A DNA stretch of 64,000 bases from Nomia melanderi (taxonomy: Eukaryota > Arthropoda > Insecta > Hymenoptera > Halictidae): positions 1,302,001 through 1,366,000 of the forward strand of contig NW_027475141.1 of the NCBI RefSeq assembly GCF_051020985.1, in the 5' to 3' direction. Below, piece by piece: positions 26,365-39,662 of the stretch (the stretch's first letter is position 1; the number at the start of each line of letters is the position of its first letter). The notes below the pieces were generated by a model that was not told the DNA's origin, did not search any database, and was given only the letters and a program-made list of their open reading frames with translations. The position numbers and the translations under genes were made by a program.

Positions 26365-27225
26365 TAGCACCTGAGATATCCCCAGATATATACTGGATTT
26401 TTCCCTGACCCTGAGTGTCCGGCCCCATGAGACGGTGGTTTTCTCGGCCCCTGGTGGTCCGAGGTCGTTCCCGCAGCCCAGATTCATGCGCCAGGGCCTC
26501 CTGCAGATAATTCACTTTGGTTTATTGCGCTATCTCTAATAGCACCCGAGATATCACCAGATATGTATTGGATTTTCCCCTGACCCTGAGTGCCCGACCC
26601 CATGAGACGGTGGGTTTCTCGGGCCCTGGTGGTCCGAGGTCGTTCCCGCTGCACACATTCATGCGACGGGGCCTCCTACAGACAATGCACTTTGATTTAT
26701 AGCGCTATCTGTAATAGCACCCGAGATATCACCAGATATATATTGGATTCTCCCCTGACCATGAGTGTCCGGCCCCATGAGACGGTGGTTTTCTCGGCCC
26801 CTGGTGGTCCGAGGTCGTTCTCGCTGCCCAGATTCATGCGCCAGGGCCTCCTACAGACAATGCACTTTGATTTATAGCGCTATCTGTAACAGCACCCGAG
26901 ATATCACCAGATATATATTGGATTTTCCCCTGACCATGAGTGTCCGGCCCCATGAGACGGTGGTTTTCTCGGCCCCTAGTGGTCCGAGGTCGTTCCTGCT
27001 GCGCAGATTCATTCGCCAGTGCCTCCTACAGACAATGCACTTTGATTTATTGCGGTATCTCTAATAGCACCCGAGATATCACCAGATATGTATTGGATTT
27101 TCCCCTGACCCTGAGTGCCCGACCCCATGAGACGGTGGGTTTCTCGGGCCCTGGTGGTCCGAGGTCGTTCCCGCTGCACACATTCATGCGACGGGGCCTC
27201 CTACAGACAATGCACTTTGATTTAT

Positions 27226-30182
27226 AGCGCTATCTGTAATAGCACCCGAGATATCACCAGATATATATTGGATTTTCCCCTGACCCTGAGTGTCCGGCCC
27301 CATGAGACTGTGGTTTTCTCGGCCCCTGGTGGTCCGAAGTCTTTCCCGCTGCACAGATTCATGCGCCAGGGCCTCCTACAGATAATGCACTTTGACTTAT
27401 TGCGCTATCTCTAATAGCACCCGAGATATCACCAGATATATATTGGATTCTTCCCTAACACTGAGTGTCCGGCCCCACGAGACTGTGGTTTTCTCGGCCC
27501 CTGGTGGGCCGAGGTCGTTCCCGCTGCACAGATTCATGCGCCAGGACCTCCTGCAGATAATTCACTTTGGTTTATTGCGCTATCTCTAATAGCACCCGAG
27601 ATATCAACAGATATATATTGGATTTTTCCCTGACGATGAGTGTCCGGCCCCATGAGACGGTCGTTTCCTTGGCCCCTGGTGGTCCGAGGTCGTTCCCGCT
27701 GCACAGATGCATGTGCCAGGGCCTCCTGCAGATAATTCACTTTGGTTTATTGCGCTATCTCTAATAGCACCCGAGATATCACCAGATATATATTGGATTT
27801 TCCCCTGACCCTGAGTGTCCGGCCCCATGAGACGGTGGGTTTCTCGGGCCCTGGTGGTCCGAGGTCGTTCCCGCTGCACACATTCATGCGACGGGGCCTC
27901 CTACAGACAATGCACTTTGATTTATAGCGCTATCTGTAATAGCACCCGAGATATCACCAGATATATATTGGATTCTCCCCTGACCATGAGTGTCCGGCCC
28001 CATGAGACGGTGGTTTTCTCGGCGCCTGGTGGTCCGAGGTCGTTCCCGCTGCCCAGATTCATGCGCCAGGGCCTCCTACAGATAATGCACTTTGATTTAT
28101 TGCGCTATCTCTAATAGCACCCGAGATATCACCAGATATATATTGGATTCTTCCCTAACACTGAGTGTCCGGCCCCATGAGACTGTGGTTTTCTCGGCCC
28201 CTGGTGGGCCGAGGTCGTTCCCGCTGCACAGATTCATGCGCCAGGACCTCCTGCAGATAATTCACTTTGGTTTATTGCGCTACATCTAATAGCACCCGAG
28301 ATATCAACAGATTCATCCTGGATTTTTACATGACCTTGGGTCTCCGGCACCATGTGTCGGTGGTTTTCTCGGCCCCTGGCGGTCCGAGTTCGTTCCCGCC
28401 GCACAGATGCATGCGCCAGGGCCTCCTGCAGATAATTCACTTTGATTTATCGCGCTATCTCTAATAGCACCCGAGATATCACCAGATATATATTGGATTT
28501 TTCCCCGACCATGAGTGTCCGGCCCCATCAGACGGTGGTTTTCTTAGGCCCTGGTGGTCCGAGGTAGATACCGCGGCACAGATTCATGCGCCAGGGCCTC
28601 CTGCAGACAATGCACTTTGATTTATTGCTCTATCTCTAATAGCACCCGAGATATCACCAGATATATGCTGCATTTTTACATGACCTTTGGTGACGGATAC
28701 CGAAAATCTGTAATTTTCTTGGCCCCTGGTGGTCCGAGGTCGATCCAGCTGCACAGATTCATGCGCCCGTGCCTCCTGCAGACAATGCACTTTGATTTAT
28801 CTCGCTATCTCTAATAGCACCCGAGATATCATCAGATACATCCTGGATTTTTACATGACCTTTTGTGTCCGGCACCAGGTGTCGGTGGTTTTCTCGGCCC
28901 CTGGTGGTCCGAGGTCGTTCCTGCTGCACAGATTCATGCGCCAGGGCTCCCTGCAGATAGTTCACTTTGGTTTAGTGCGCTATCTGTAAGAGCACCCGAG
29001 ATATCACCAGATATATATTGGATTTTCCCCTGACCCTGAGTGTCCGGCCCCATGAGACGGTGGTTTTCTCGGCCCCTGGTGGTCCGAGGTCGATCCCGCT
29101 GCACAGATTCATGCGCCAGGGCCTCCTGCAGACAATGCACTTTGGTTTATTGCGCTATCTCTAATAGCACCCGAGATACAACCAGATATATATTGGATAT
29201 TTCCCTGTCCCTGACAGTCCGGCCCCATGAGACGGTGGTTTTCTCGGCCCCTGGTGGTCCGAGGTCGATCCCGCTGCACAGATTCATGCGCCAGGGCCTC
29301 TTGCAGACAGTGCACTTCGATTTATCGCGCTATCTGTAATAGCACCCGAGATATCATCAGATACATTCTGGATTTTTACATGACCTTGGGTGTCCGGCCC
29401 CATGCGTCGGTGGTTTTCTCGAACCCTGGTGGGCCGAGGTCGTTCCCGCTGCACAGATTCATGCGCCAGGGCCTCCTGCAGACAATGCACTTTGGTTTAT
29501 TGCGCTATCCCTAATAGCACCCGAGATACCACCAGATATATATTGGATTTTTCCCTGACCCTGAGTGTCCGGCCCCATGTGTCGGTGGTTTTCTCGGCCC
29601 CTGGTGATCCGAGGTCGTTCCCGCTGCACAGATTCATGCACCAGGGCCTCCTGCAGACAATTCACTTTGGTTTATTGCGCTATCTCTAATAGCGCCCGAG
29701 ATATATCCAGATATATATTGGATTTTTCCCCGACCCTGAGTGTCCGGCCCCATGAGACGGTGGTTTTCTCGGTCCCTGGTGGTCCGAGGTCGTTCCTGCT
29801 GCACAGATTCATGCGACAGGGCCACCCGCAGACAATGCACTTTGATTTATTGCGCTATCTCTAATACCACCCGAGATATCACCAGATATATATTGGATTT
29901 TTCCCCGACCCTGAGTGTCCGGCCCCATGAGACGGTGGTTTTCTCGGCCCCTGGTGGTCCGAGGTCGTTCCCGCAGCCCAGATTCATGCGCCAGGGCCTC
30001 CTGCAAATAATTCACTTTGGTTTATTGCGCTATCTCTAATAGCACCCGAGATATCACCAGATATGTATTGGATTTTCCCCTGACCCTGAGTGCCCGACCC
30101 CATGAGACGGTGGGTTTCTCGGGCCCTGGTGGTCCGAGGTCGTTCCCGCTGCACACATTCATGCGACGGGGCCTCCTACAGA
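27226..30182 (+). repeat. 22-monomer-spaced block, copy 1
   Basis: 2,957 bp matches 31,076-34,032 at an offset of exactly 3,850 bp (22 x 175). I found only three differences: C27521 against A31371, GGTCCCTGG against GGCCCCTGG near 29,773, and CTAATACCAC against CTAATAGCAC near 29,867. Diagnostic units include CCGAAGTCTTTCCC, GCCAGGACCTCC, GACGGTCGTTTCCTTGG with GATGCATGTGCC, GCTACATCTAAT, and CTTAGGCCC with GGTAGATACCGCGG. The right limit is set by the C/T at 30,183/34,033. Confidence 0.93.
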
Positions 30183-31075
30183 CAATGCACTTTGATTTAT
30201 AGCGCTATCTGTAATAGCACCCGAGATATCACCAGATATATATTGGATTCTCCCCTGACCATGAGTGTCCGGCCCCATGAGACGGTGGTTTTCTCGGCCC
30301 CTGGTGGTCCGAGGTCGTTCCCGCTGCCCAGATTCATGCGCCAGGGCCTCCTACAGACAATGCACTTTGATTTATAGCGCTATCTGTAACAGCACCCGAG
30401 ATATCACCAGATATATATTGGATTTTCCCCTGACCATGAGTGTCCGGCCCCATGAGACGGTGGTTTTCTCGGCCCCTGGTGGTCCGAGGTCGTTCCCGCT
30501 GCACAGACTCATGAGCCAGGGCCTCCTACAGATAATGCACTTTGATTTATTGCGCTATCTCTAATAGCACCCGAGATATCACCAGATATATATTGGATTC
30601 TTCCCTAACACTGAGTGTCCGGCCCCACGAGACGGTGGTTTTCACGGCCCCAGGTGGTGCTAGGTCGTTCCCGCTGGCCAGATTCATGCGCCAGGGCTTC
30701 CTACAGACAAATCACTTTGGTTTATTGCGCTATCTCTAATAGCACCCGAGATATCAACAGATATATATTGGATTTTTCCCTGACCCTGAGTGTCCGGCCC
30801 CATGAAACGGTGGTTTTCTCGGCCCCTGGTGGTCCGAGGTCGTTCCCGCTGCACAGATTTATGCGCCAGGGCCTCCTGCAGATAATTCACTTTGAATTAT
30901 TGCGCTATCTCTAATAGCACCCGAGATATCACCAGATATATATTGGATTTTCCCCTGACCCTGAGTGCCCGGCCCAATGAGACGGTGGTTGTCTCGGCCC
31001 CTGGTGGGCCGAGGTCGTTCCCGCTGGCCACATTCATGCGCCAGGGCCTCCTACAGACAAGGCACTTTGATTTAT

Positions 31076-34032
31076 TGCGCTATCTGTAATAGCACCCGAG
31101 ATATCACCAGATATATATTGGATTTTCCCCTGACCCTGAGTGTCCGGCCCCATGAGACTGTGGTTTTCTCGGCCCCTGGTGGTCCGAAGTCTTTCCCGCT
31201 GCACAGATTCATGCGCCAGGGCCTCCTACAGATAATGCACTTTGACTTATTGCGCTATCTCTAATAGCACCCGAGATATCACCAGATATATATTGGATTC
31301 TTCCCTAACACTGAGTGTCCGGCCCCACGAGACTGTGGTTTTCTCGGCCCCTGGTGGGCCGAGGTCGTTCACGCTGCACAGATTCATGCGCCAGGACCTC
31401 CTGCAGATAATTCACTTTGGTTTATTGCGCTATCTCTAATAGCACCCGAGATATCAACAGATATATATTGGATTTTTCCCTGACGATGAGTGTCCGGCCC
31501 CATGAGACGGTCGTTTCCTTGGCCCCTGGTGGTCCGAGGTCGTTCCCGCTGCACAGATGCATGTGCCAGGGCCTCCTGCAGATAATTCACTTTGGTTTAT
31601 TGCGCTATCTCTAATAGCACCCGAGATATCACCAGATATATATTGGATTTTCCCCTGACCCTGAGTGTCCGGCCCCATGAGACGGTGGGTTTCTCGGGCC
31701 CTGGTGGTCCGAGGTCGTTCCCGCTGCACACATTCATGCGACGGGGCCTCCTACAGACAATGCACTTTGATTTATAGCGCTATCTGTAATAGCACCCGAG
31801 ATATCACCAGATATATATTGGATTCTCCCCTGACCATGAGTGTCCGGCCCCATGAGACGGTGGTTTTCTCGGCGCCTGGTGGTCCGAGGTCGTTCCCGCT
31901 GCCCAGATTCATGCGCCAGGGCCTCCTACAGATAATGCACTTTGATTTATTGCGCTATCTCTAATAGCACCCGAGATATCACCAGATATATATTGGATTC
32001 TTCCCTAACACTGAGTGTCCGGCCCCATGAGACTGTGGTTTTCTCGGCCCCTGGTGGGCCGAGGTCGTTCCCGCTGCACAGATTCATGCGCCAGGACCTC
32101 CTGCAGATAATTCACTTTGGTTTATTGCGCTACATCTAATAGCACCCGAGATATCAACAGATTCATCCTGGATTTTTACATGACCTTGGGTCTCCGGCAC
32201 CATGTGTCGGTGGTTTTCTCGGCCCCTGGCGGTCCGAGTTCGTTCCCGCCGCACAGATGCATGCGCCAGGGCCTCCTGCAGATAATTCACTTTGATTTAT
32301 CGCGCTATCTCTAATAGCACCCGAGATATCACCAGATATATATTGGATTTTTCCCCGACCATGAGTGTCCGGCCCCATCAGACGGTGGTTTTCTTAGGCC
32401 CTGGTGGTCCGAGGTAGATACCGCGGCACAGATTCATGCGCCAGGGCCTCCTGCAGACAATGCACTTTGATTTATTGCTCTATCTCTAATAGCACCCGAG
32501 ATATCACCAGATATATGCTGCATTTTTACATGACCTTTGGTGACGGATACCGAAAATCTGTAATTTTCTTGGCCCCTGGTGGTCCGAGGTCGATCCAGCT
32601 GCACAGATTCATGCGCCCGTGCCTCCTGCAGACAATGCACTTTGATTTATCTCGCTATCTCTAATAGCACCCGAGATATCATCAGATACATCCTGGATTT
32701 TTACATGACCTTTTGTGTCCGGCACCAGGTGTCGGTGGTTTTCTCGGCCCCTGGTGGTCCGAGGTCGTTCCTGCTGCACAGATTCATGCGCCAGGGCTCC
32801 CTGCAGATAGTTCACTTTGGTTTAGTGCGCTATCTGTAAGAGCACCCGAGATATCACCAGATATATATTGGATTTTCCCCTGACCCTGAGTGTCCGGCCC
32901 CATGAGACGGTGGTTTTCTCGGCCCCTGGTGGTCCGAGGTCGATCCCGCTGCACAGATTCATGCGCCAGGGCCTCCTGCAGACAATGCACTTTGGTTTAT
33001 TGCGCTATCTCTAATAGCACCCGAGATACAACCAGATATATATTGGATATTTCCCTGTCCCTGACAGTCCGGCCCCATGAGACGGTGGTTTTCTCGGCCC
33101 CTGGTGGTCCGAGGTCGATCCCGCTGCACAGATTCATGCGCCAGGGCCTCTTGCAGACAGTGCACTTCGATTTATCGCGCTATCTGTAATAGCACCCGAG
33201 ATATCATCAGATACATTCTGGATTTTTACATGACCTTGGGTGTCCGGCCCCATGCGTCGGTGGTTTTCTCGAACCCTGGTGGGCCGAGGTCGTTCCCGCT
33301 GCACAGATTCATGCGCCAGGGCCTCCTGCAGACAATGCACTTTGGTTTATTGCGCTATCCCTAATAGCACCCGAGATACCACCAGATATATATTGGATTT
33401 TTCCCTGACCCTGAGTGTCCGGCCCCATGTGTCGGTGGTTTTCTCGGCCCCTGGTGATCCGAGGTCGTTCCCGCTGCACAGATTCATGCACCAGGGCCTC
33501 CTGCAGACAATTCACTTTGGTTTATTGCGCTATCTCTAATAGCGCCCGAGATATATCCAGATATATATTGGATTTTTCCCCGACCCTGAGTGTCCGGCCC
33601 CATGAGACGGTGGTTTTCTCGGCCCCTGGTGGTCCGAGGTCGTTCCTGCTGCACAGATTCATGCGACAGGGCCACCCGCAGACAATGCACTTTGATTTAT
33701 TGCGCTATCTCTAATAGCACCCGAGATATCACCAGATATATATTGGATTTTTCCCCGACCCTGAGTGTCCGGCCCCATGAGACGGTGGTTTTCTCGGCCC
33801 CTGGTGGTCCGAGGTCGTTCCCGCAGCCCAGATTCATGCGCCAGGGCCTCCTGCAAATAATTCACTTTGGTTTATTGCGCTATCTCTAATAGCACCCGAG
33901 ATATCACCAGATATGTATTGGATTTTCCCCTGACCCTGAGTGCCCGACCCCATGAGACGGTGGGTTTCTCGGGCCCTGGTGGTCCGAGGTCGTTCCCGCT
34001 GCACACATTCATGCGACGGGGCCTCCTACAGA
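31076..34032 (+). repeat. 22-monomer-spaced block, copy 2 (ends in a 2-monomer jump)
   Basis: This copy follows copy 1 at exactly 3,850 bp, with about 99.9% identity by my reading. At 34,033 the match jumps: the following sequence matches 30,533 onward (offset 3,500). Two monomers present in copy 1 are therefore missing here. The switch lies in or next to GGCCTCCTACAGA, which is shared by many units. From 34,021 to 35,514 the sequence also matches 23,696-25,189. Confidence 0.92.
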
Positions 34033-34149
34033 TAATGCACTTTGATTTATTGCGCTATCTCTAATAGCACCCGAGATATCACCAGATATATATTGGATTC
34101 TTCCCTAACACTGAGTGTCCGGCCCCACGAGACGGTGGTTTTCACGGCC

Positions 34150-35860
34150 CCAGGTGGTGCTAGGTCGTTCCCGCTGGCCAGATTCATGCGCCAGGGCTTC
34201 CTACAGACAAATCACTTTGGTTTATTGCGCTATCTCTAATAGCACCCGAGATATCAACAGATATATATTGGATTTTTCCCTGACCCTGAGTGTCCGGCCC
34301 CATGAAACGGTGGTTTTCTCGGCCCCTGGTGGTCCGAGGTCGTTCCCGCTGCACAGATTTATGCGCCAGGGCCTCCCGCAGATAATTCACTTTGAATTAT
34401 TGCGCTATCTCTAATAGCACCCGAGATATCACCAGATATATATTGGATTTTCCCCTGACCCTGAGTGCCCGGCCCAATGAGACGGTGGTTGTCTCGGCCC
34501 CTGGTGGGCCGAGGTCGTTCCCGCTGGCCACATTCATGCGCCAGGGCCTCCTACAGACAAGGCACTTTGATTTATTGCGCTATCTGTAATAGCACCCGAG
34601 ATATCACCAGATATATATTGGATTTTCCCCTGACCCTGAGTGTCCGGCCCCATGAGACGGTGGTTTTCTCGGCCGCTGGTGGCCCGAGGTCGGTCCGGCT
34701 GCACAGATTTATGCGCCAGGGCCTCCTGCAGATAATTCACTTTGGTTTATTGCGCTATCTCTAATAGCACCCGAGATATCACCAGATATATATTGGATTT
34801 TTCCCTGACCCTGAGTGTCCGGCCCCATGAGACGGTGGTTGTCTCGGCCCCTGGTGGTCCGAGGTCTTTCCCGCTGGCCACATTCATGCGCCAGGGCCTC
34901 CTACAGACAAGGCACTTTGATTTATTGCTCTATCTGTAATAGCACCCGAGATATCACCAGATATATATTGGATTTTTCCCTGACCCTGAGCGTCCGGCCC
35001 CATGAGACTGTGGTTTTCTCGGCCCCTGGTGGTCCGAGGTCGTTTCCGCTGCGCAGATTCATGCGCCAGGGCCTCCTGCAGATAATTCAGTTTGGTTTAT
35101 TGCGCGATCTGTAATAGCACCCGAGATATCACCAGATATATATTGGATTTTTCCCTGACGATGAGTGTCCGGCCCCATGAGACGGTGGTTTTCTCGGCCC
35201 CTGGTTGTCCGAGGTCGTTTCCGCTGCACAGATTCATGCGCCAGGGCCTCCTGCAGACAATGCACTTTGATTTATTGCGCTATCTGTAATAGCACCCGAG
35301 ATAGCACCATATATATACTGGATTTTTGCATGACTTTGGGTGACGGACACCGAAAATCTGTAAGTTTCTCGGCCCCTGGAGGGCCGAGGTCGTTCCTGCT
35401 TCACAGAATCATGCGCCAGGGCCTCCTGCAGACAATGCACTTTGATTTATTGCGCTATCTCTAACAGCACCCGAGATATCACCAGATATATATTGGATTT
35501 TCCCCTGACCCTGAGTGTCCGGCCCCATGAGACTGTGGTTTTCTCGGCCATGGCGGTCCGAGGTCGTTCCCGCTGCACAGATTCATGAGCCAGGGCCTCC
35601 TACAGACAATGCACTTTGATTTATTGCGCTGTCTCTAATAGCACCCGAGATATCACCATATATATATTGGATTTGCCCCTGACCCTGAGTGTCCGGCCCC
35701 ATGAGACTGTGGTTTTCTCGGCCCCTGGTGGTCCGAGGTCGTTCCCGCTGCACAGATTCATGCGCCAGGGCTTCCTACAGACAAATCACTTTGGTTTATT
35801 GCGCTATCTCTAATAGCACCCGAGATATCACCAGATATATATTGGATTTTCCCCTGACCA
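34150..35860 (+). repeat. Block repeated at about 38,873-40,583 (27 monomers)
   Basis: About 1.7 kb matches at an offset of 4,723 bp (27 monomers minus 2). Shared features are CATGAAACGG, CCGGCCCAATGAGACGG, GGCCGCTGGTGGCCCGAGGT, TTGCGCGATCTG, a type B unit with GACGGACACCG, TCGGCCATGGCGGTCC (one base short), TTGCGCTGTCTC, and ATTGGATTTGCCCC. Parts recur at 42.3-43.0 kb and 44.5-45.1 kb. There are more differences than in the 22-monomer pair, for example CAACAG against CACCAG and CTTCCTAC against CTTCCCAC, so it is older or has been edited by conversion. Confidence 0.8.
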
Positions 35861-37737
35861 TGAGTGTCCGGCCCCATGAGACTGTGGTTTTCTCGGCCGC
35901 TGGTGGTCCGAGGTCGTTCCCGCTGCACAGATTCATGCGCCAGGGCCTCCTGCAGATAATTCACTTTGGTTTATTGCGCTATCTATAATAGCACCCGAGA
36001 TATCACCAGATATATATTGGATTTTCCCCTGACCCTGATTGTCCGGCTCCATGAGACTGTGGTTTTCTCGGCCATGGTGGTCCGAGGTCGTTCCCGCTGC
36101 CCAGATTCATGCGCTACGGCCTCATACAGACAATGCACTTTGATTTATTGCGCTATCTGTAATAGAACCCGAGATATCACCAGATATATGCTGGGTTTTT
36201 ACATGACATTGTGTGACGGATACCGAAAATCTGTACTTTTCTCGGCCCCTGGTGGTCCGATGTCGTTCCTGCTGCACAGATTCATGCGCCAGGGCCTCCT
36301 GCAGATAATTCACTTTGATTTATTGCGCTATCTCTAATAGCAGCCGAGATATCACCAGATATATATTGGATTTTTCCCTGACCCTGTGTGCCCGGCCCCA
36401 TGTTTCGGTGGTTTTCTCGGCCCCTGGTGGTCCGAGGTCGATCCTGCTGCACAGATTCATGCGCCAGGGCCTCCTACAGACAATGCACTTTGGTTTATTG
36501 CGCTATCTGTAATAGCGCACGAGATATCACCAGATATATGCCGGATTTTTACATGACCTTGGGTGACGGATTCCGAATATCTGTAATTTTCTCGGCCCCT
36601 GGTGGTCCGAGGTCGTTCCTGCTGCACAGATTCATTCGCCAGTGCCGCCTACAGACAATGCACTTTGATTTATTGCGCTATCTGTAATAGCACCTGAGAT
36701 ATCCCCAGATATATACTGGATTTTTCCCTGACCCTGAGTGTCCGGCCCCATGAGTCGGTGGTTTTCTCGGCCCCTGGTGGTCCGAGGTCGTTCCCGCTGC
36801 ACGGACTCGTGCGCCAGGGCTTCCTGCAGACAATGCACTTTGATTTATCGCGCTATCTGTAATAGCACCTGAGATATCCCCAGATATATACTGGATTTTT
36901 CCCTGACCCTGAGTGTCCGGCCCAATGAGACGTTGGTTTTCTCGGCCCCTGGTGGTCCGATGTCGTTCCCGCTGCACAGATTCATGCGCCAGGGCCTCCT
37001 GCAGATAATTCACTTTGGTTTATTGCGCTATCTCTAATAGCACCCGAGATATCACCAGATATATATTGGATTTTCCCCTGACCCTGAGGGTCCGGCCCCA
37101 TGAGACTGTGGTTTTCTCGGCCCCTGGTGGTCCGAGGTGGTTCCCGCTACAGAGATTCATGCGCCAGGGCCTCCTGCAGATAATTCTGTTTGGTTTATTG
37201 CGCGATCTGTAATAGCACCCGAGATATCACCAGATATATATTGGATTTTTCCCTGACGATGAGTGTCCGGCCCCATGCGACGGTGGTTTTCTCGGCCCCT
37301 GGTGGTCCGAGGTCGTTTCCGCTGCACAGATTCATGCGCCAGGGCCTCCTGCAGACAATGCACTTTGATTTAGCGCGCTATCTGTAATAGAACCCGAGAT
37401 ATCACCAGATATATGCTGGATTTTTACATGACATTGGGTGACGGATACCGAAAATCTGTACTTTTCTCGGCCCCTGGTGGTCGGAGGTCGTTCCCGCTGC
37501 ACAGATTCATGCGCCAGGGCATCCTACAGACAATGCACTTTTATTTATTGCGCTATCTCTAATTGCACCCGAGATATCACCAGATATATACTGGATTTTT
37601 CCCTGACCCTGAGTGTCCGTCCCCATGAGACTGTGGTTTTCTCGGCCCCAGGTGGTGCTAGGTCGTTCCCGCTGGCCAGATTCATACGCCAGGGCATCCT
37701 ACAGACAAATCACTTTGGTTTATTGCGCTATCTCTAA

Positions 37738-39662
37738 TAGCACCCGAGATATCACCAGATATATATTGGATTTTTCCCTGACCCTGAGTGTCCGGCCCCA
37801 TGAGACGGTGGTTGTCTCGGCCCCTGGTGGTCCGAGGTCTTTCCCGCTGGCCACAATCATGCGCCAGGGCCTCCTACAGACAAGGCACTTTGATTTATTG
37901 CGCTATCTGTAATAGCACCCGAGATATCACCAGATATATATTGGATTTTTCCCTGACCCTGAGTGTCCGGCCCCATGAGACTGTGGTTTTCTCGGCCCCA
38001 GGTGGTGCTAGGTCGTTCCCGCTGGCCAGATTCATACGCCAGGGCATCCTACAGACAAATCACTTTGGTTTATTGCGCTATCTCTAATAGCACCCGAGAT
38101 ATCACCAGATATATATTGGATTTTTCCCTGACCCTGAGTGTCCTGCCCCATGAAACGGTGGTTTTCTCGGCCCCTGGTGGTCCGAGGTCGTTCCCGCTGC
38201 ACAGATTTATGCGCCAGGGCCTCCTGCAGATAATTCACTTTGAATTATTGCGCTATCTCTAATAGCACCCGAGATATCACCAGATATATATTGGATTTTC
38301 CCCTGACCCTGAGTGCCCGGCCCAATGAGACGGTGGTTGTCTCGGCCCCTGGTGGGCCGAGGTCGTTCCCGCTGGCCACATTCATGCGCCAGGGCCTCCT
38401 ACACACAAGGCACTTTGATTTATTGCGCTATCTGTAATAGCACCCGAGATATCACCAGATATATATTGGATTTTCCCCTGACCCTGAGTGTCCGGCCCCA
38501 TGAGACGGTGGTTTTCTCGGCCGCTGGTGGCCCGAGGTCGGTCCGGCTGCACAGATTTATGCGCCAGGGCCTCCTGCAGATAATTCACTTTGGTTTATTG
38601 CGCTATCTCTAATAGCACCCGAGATATCACCAGATATATATTGGATTTTTCCCTGACCCTGAGCGTCCGGCCCCATGAGACGGTGGTTGTCTCGGCCCCT
38701 GGTGGTCCGAGGTCTTTCCCGCTGGCAACATTCATGCGCCAGGGCCTCCTACAGACAAGGCACTTTGATTTATTGCGCTATCTGTAATAGCACCCGAGAT
38801 ATCACCAGATATATATTGGATTTTTCCCTGACCCTGAGTGTCCGGCCCCATGAGACTGTGGTTTTCACGGCCCCAGGTGGTGCTAGGTCGTTCCCGCTGG
38901 CCAGATTCATGCGCCAGGGCTTCCTACAGACAAATCACTTTGGTTTATTGCGCTATCTCTAATAGCACCCGAGATATCACCAGATATATATTGGATTTTT
39001 CCCTGACCCTGAGTGTCCGGCCCCATGAAACGGTGGTTTTCTCGGCCCCTGGTGGTCCGAGGTCGTTCCCGCTGCACAGATTTATGCGCCAGGGCCTCCT
39101 GCAGATAATTCACTTTGAATTATTGCGCTATCTCTAATAGCACCCGAGATATCACCAGATATATATTGGATTTTCCCCTGACCCTGCGTGCCCGGCCCAA
39201 TGAGACGGTGGTTGTCTCGGCCCCTGGTGGGCCGAGGTCGTTCCCGCTGGCCACATTCATGCGCCAGGGCCTCCTACAGACAAGGCACTTTGATTTATTG
39301 CGCTATCTGTAATAGCACCCGAGATATCACCAGATATATATTGGATTTTCCCCTGACCCTGAGTGTCCGGCCCCATGAGACGGTGGTTTTCTCGGCCGCT
39401 GGTGGCCCGAGGTCGGTCCGGCTGCACAGATTTATGCGCCAGGGCCTCCTGCAGATAATTCACTTTGGTTTATTGCGCTATCTCTAATAGCACCCGAGAT
39501 ATCACCAGATATATATTGGATTTTTCCCTGACCCTGAGTGTCCGGCCCCATGAGACGGTGGTTGTTTCGGCCCCTGGTGGTCCGAGGTCTTTCCCGCTGG
39601 CCACATTCATGCGCCAGGGCCTCCTACAGACAAGGCACTTTGATTTATTGCGCTATCTGTAA
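37738..39662 (+). repeat. Five-monomer (875 bp) tandem higher-order block, just over two copies
   Basis: The series repeats at 875 bp: a unit with GGTCTTTCCCGCTGGC, one with GGTGGTGCTAGG, one with CATGAAACGG, one with CCAATGAGACGG, and one with GCTGGTGGCCCGAGG. First units lie at 37,738, 38,613 and 39,488. Differences are scattered, for example CATACGCC against CATGCGCC, CTACACACAAGG against CTACAGACAAGG, and TGTCCTGCCCC against TGTCCGGCCCC. The five unit types are also consecutive in the 11-monomer block, so this is a shortened derivative. Confidence 0.85.

Noticed and set aside
27226..34032. Near-identical blocks as pure assembly duplication
   Set aside because: The copies have private single-base differences and different right flanks (the two-monomer jump), which favours real duplications. 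Read-depth checking is still needed to exclude it fully.
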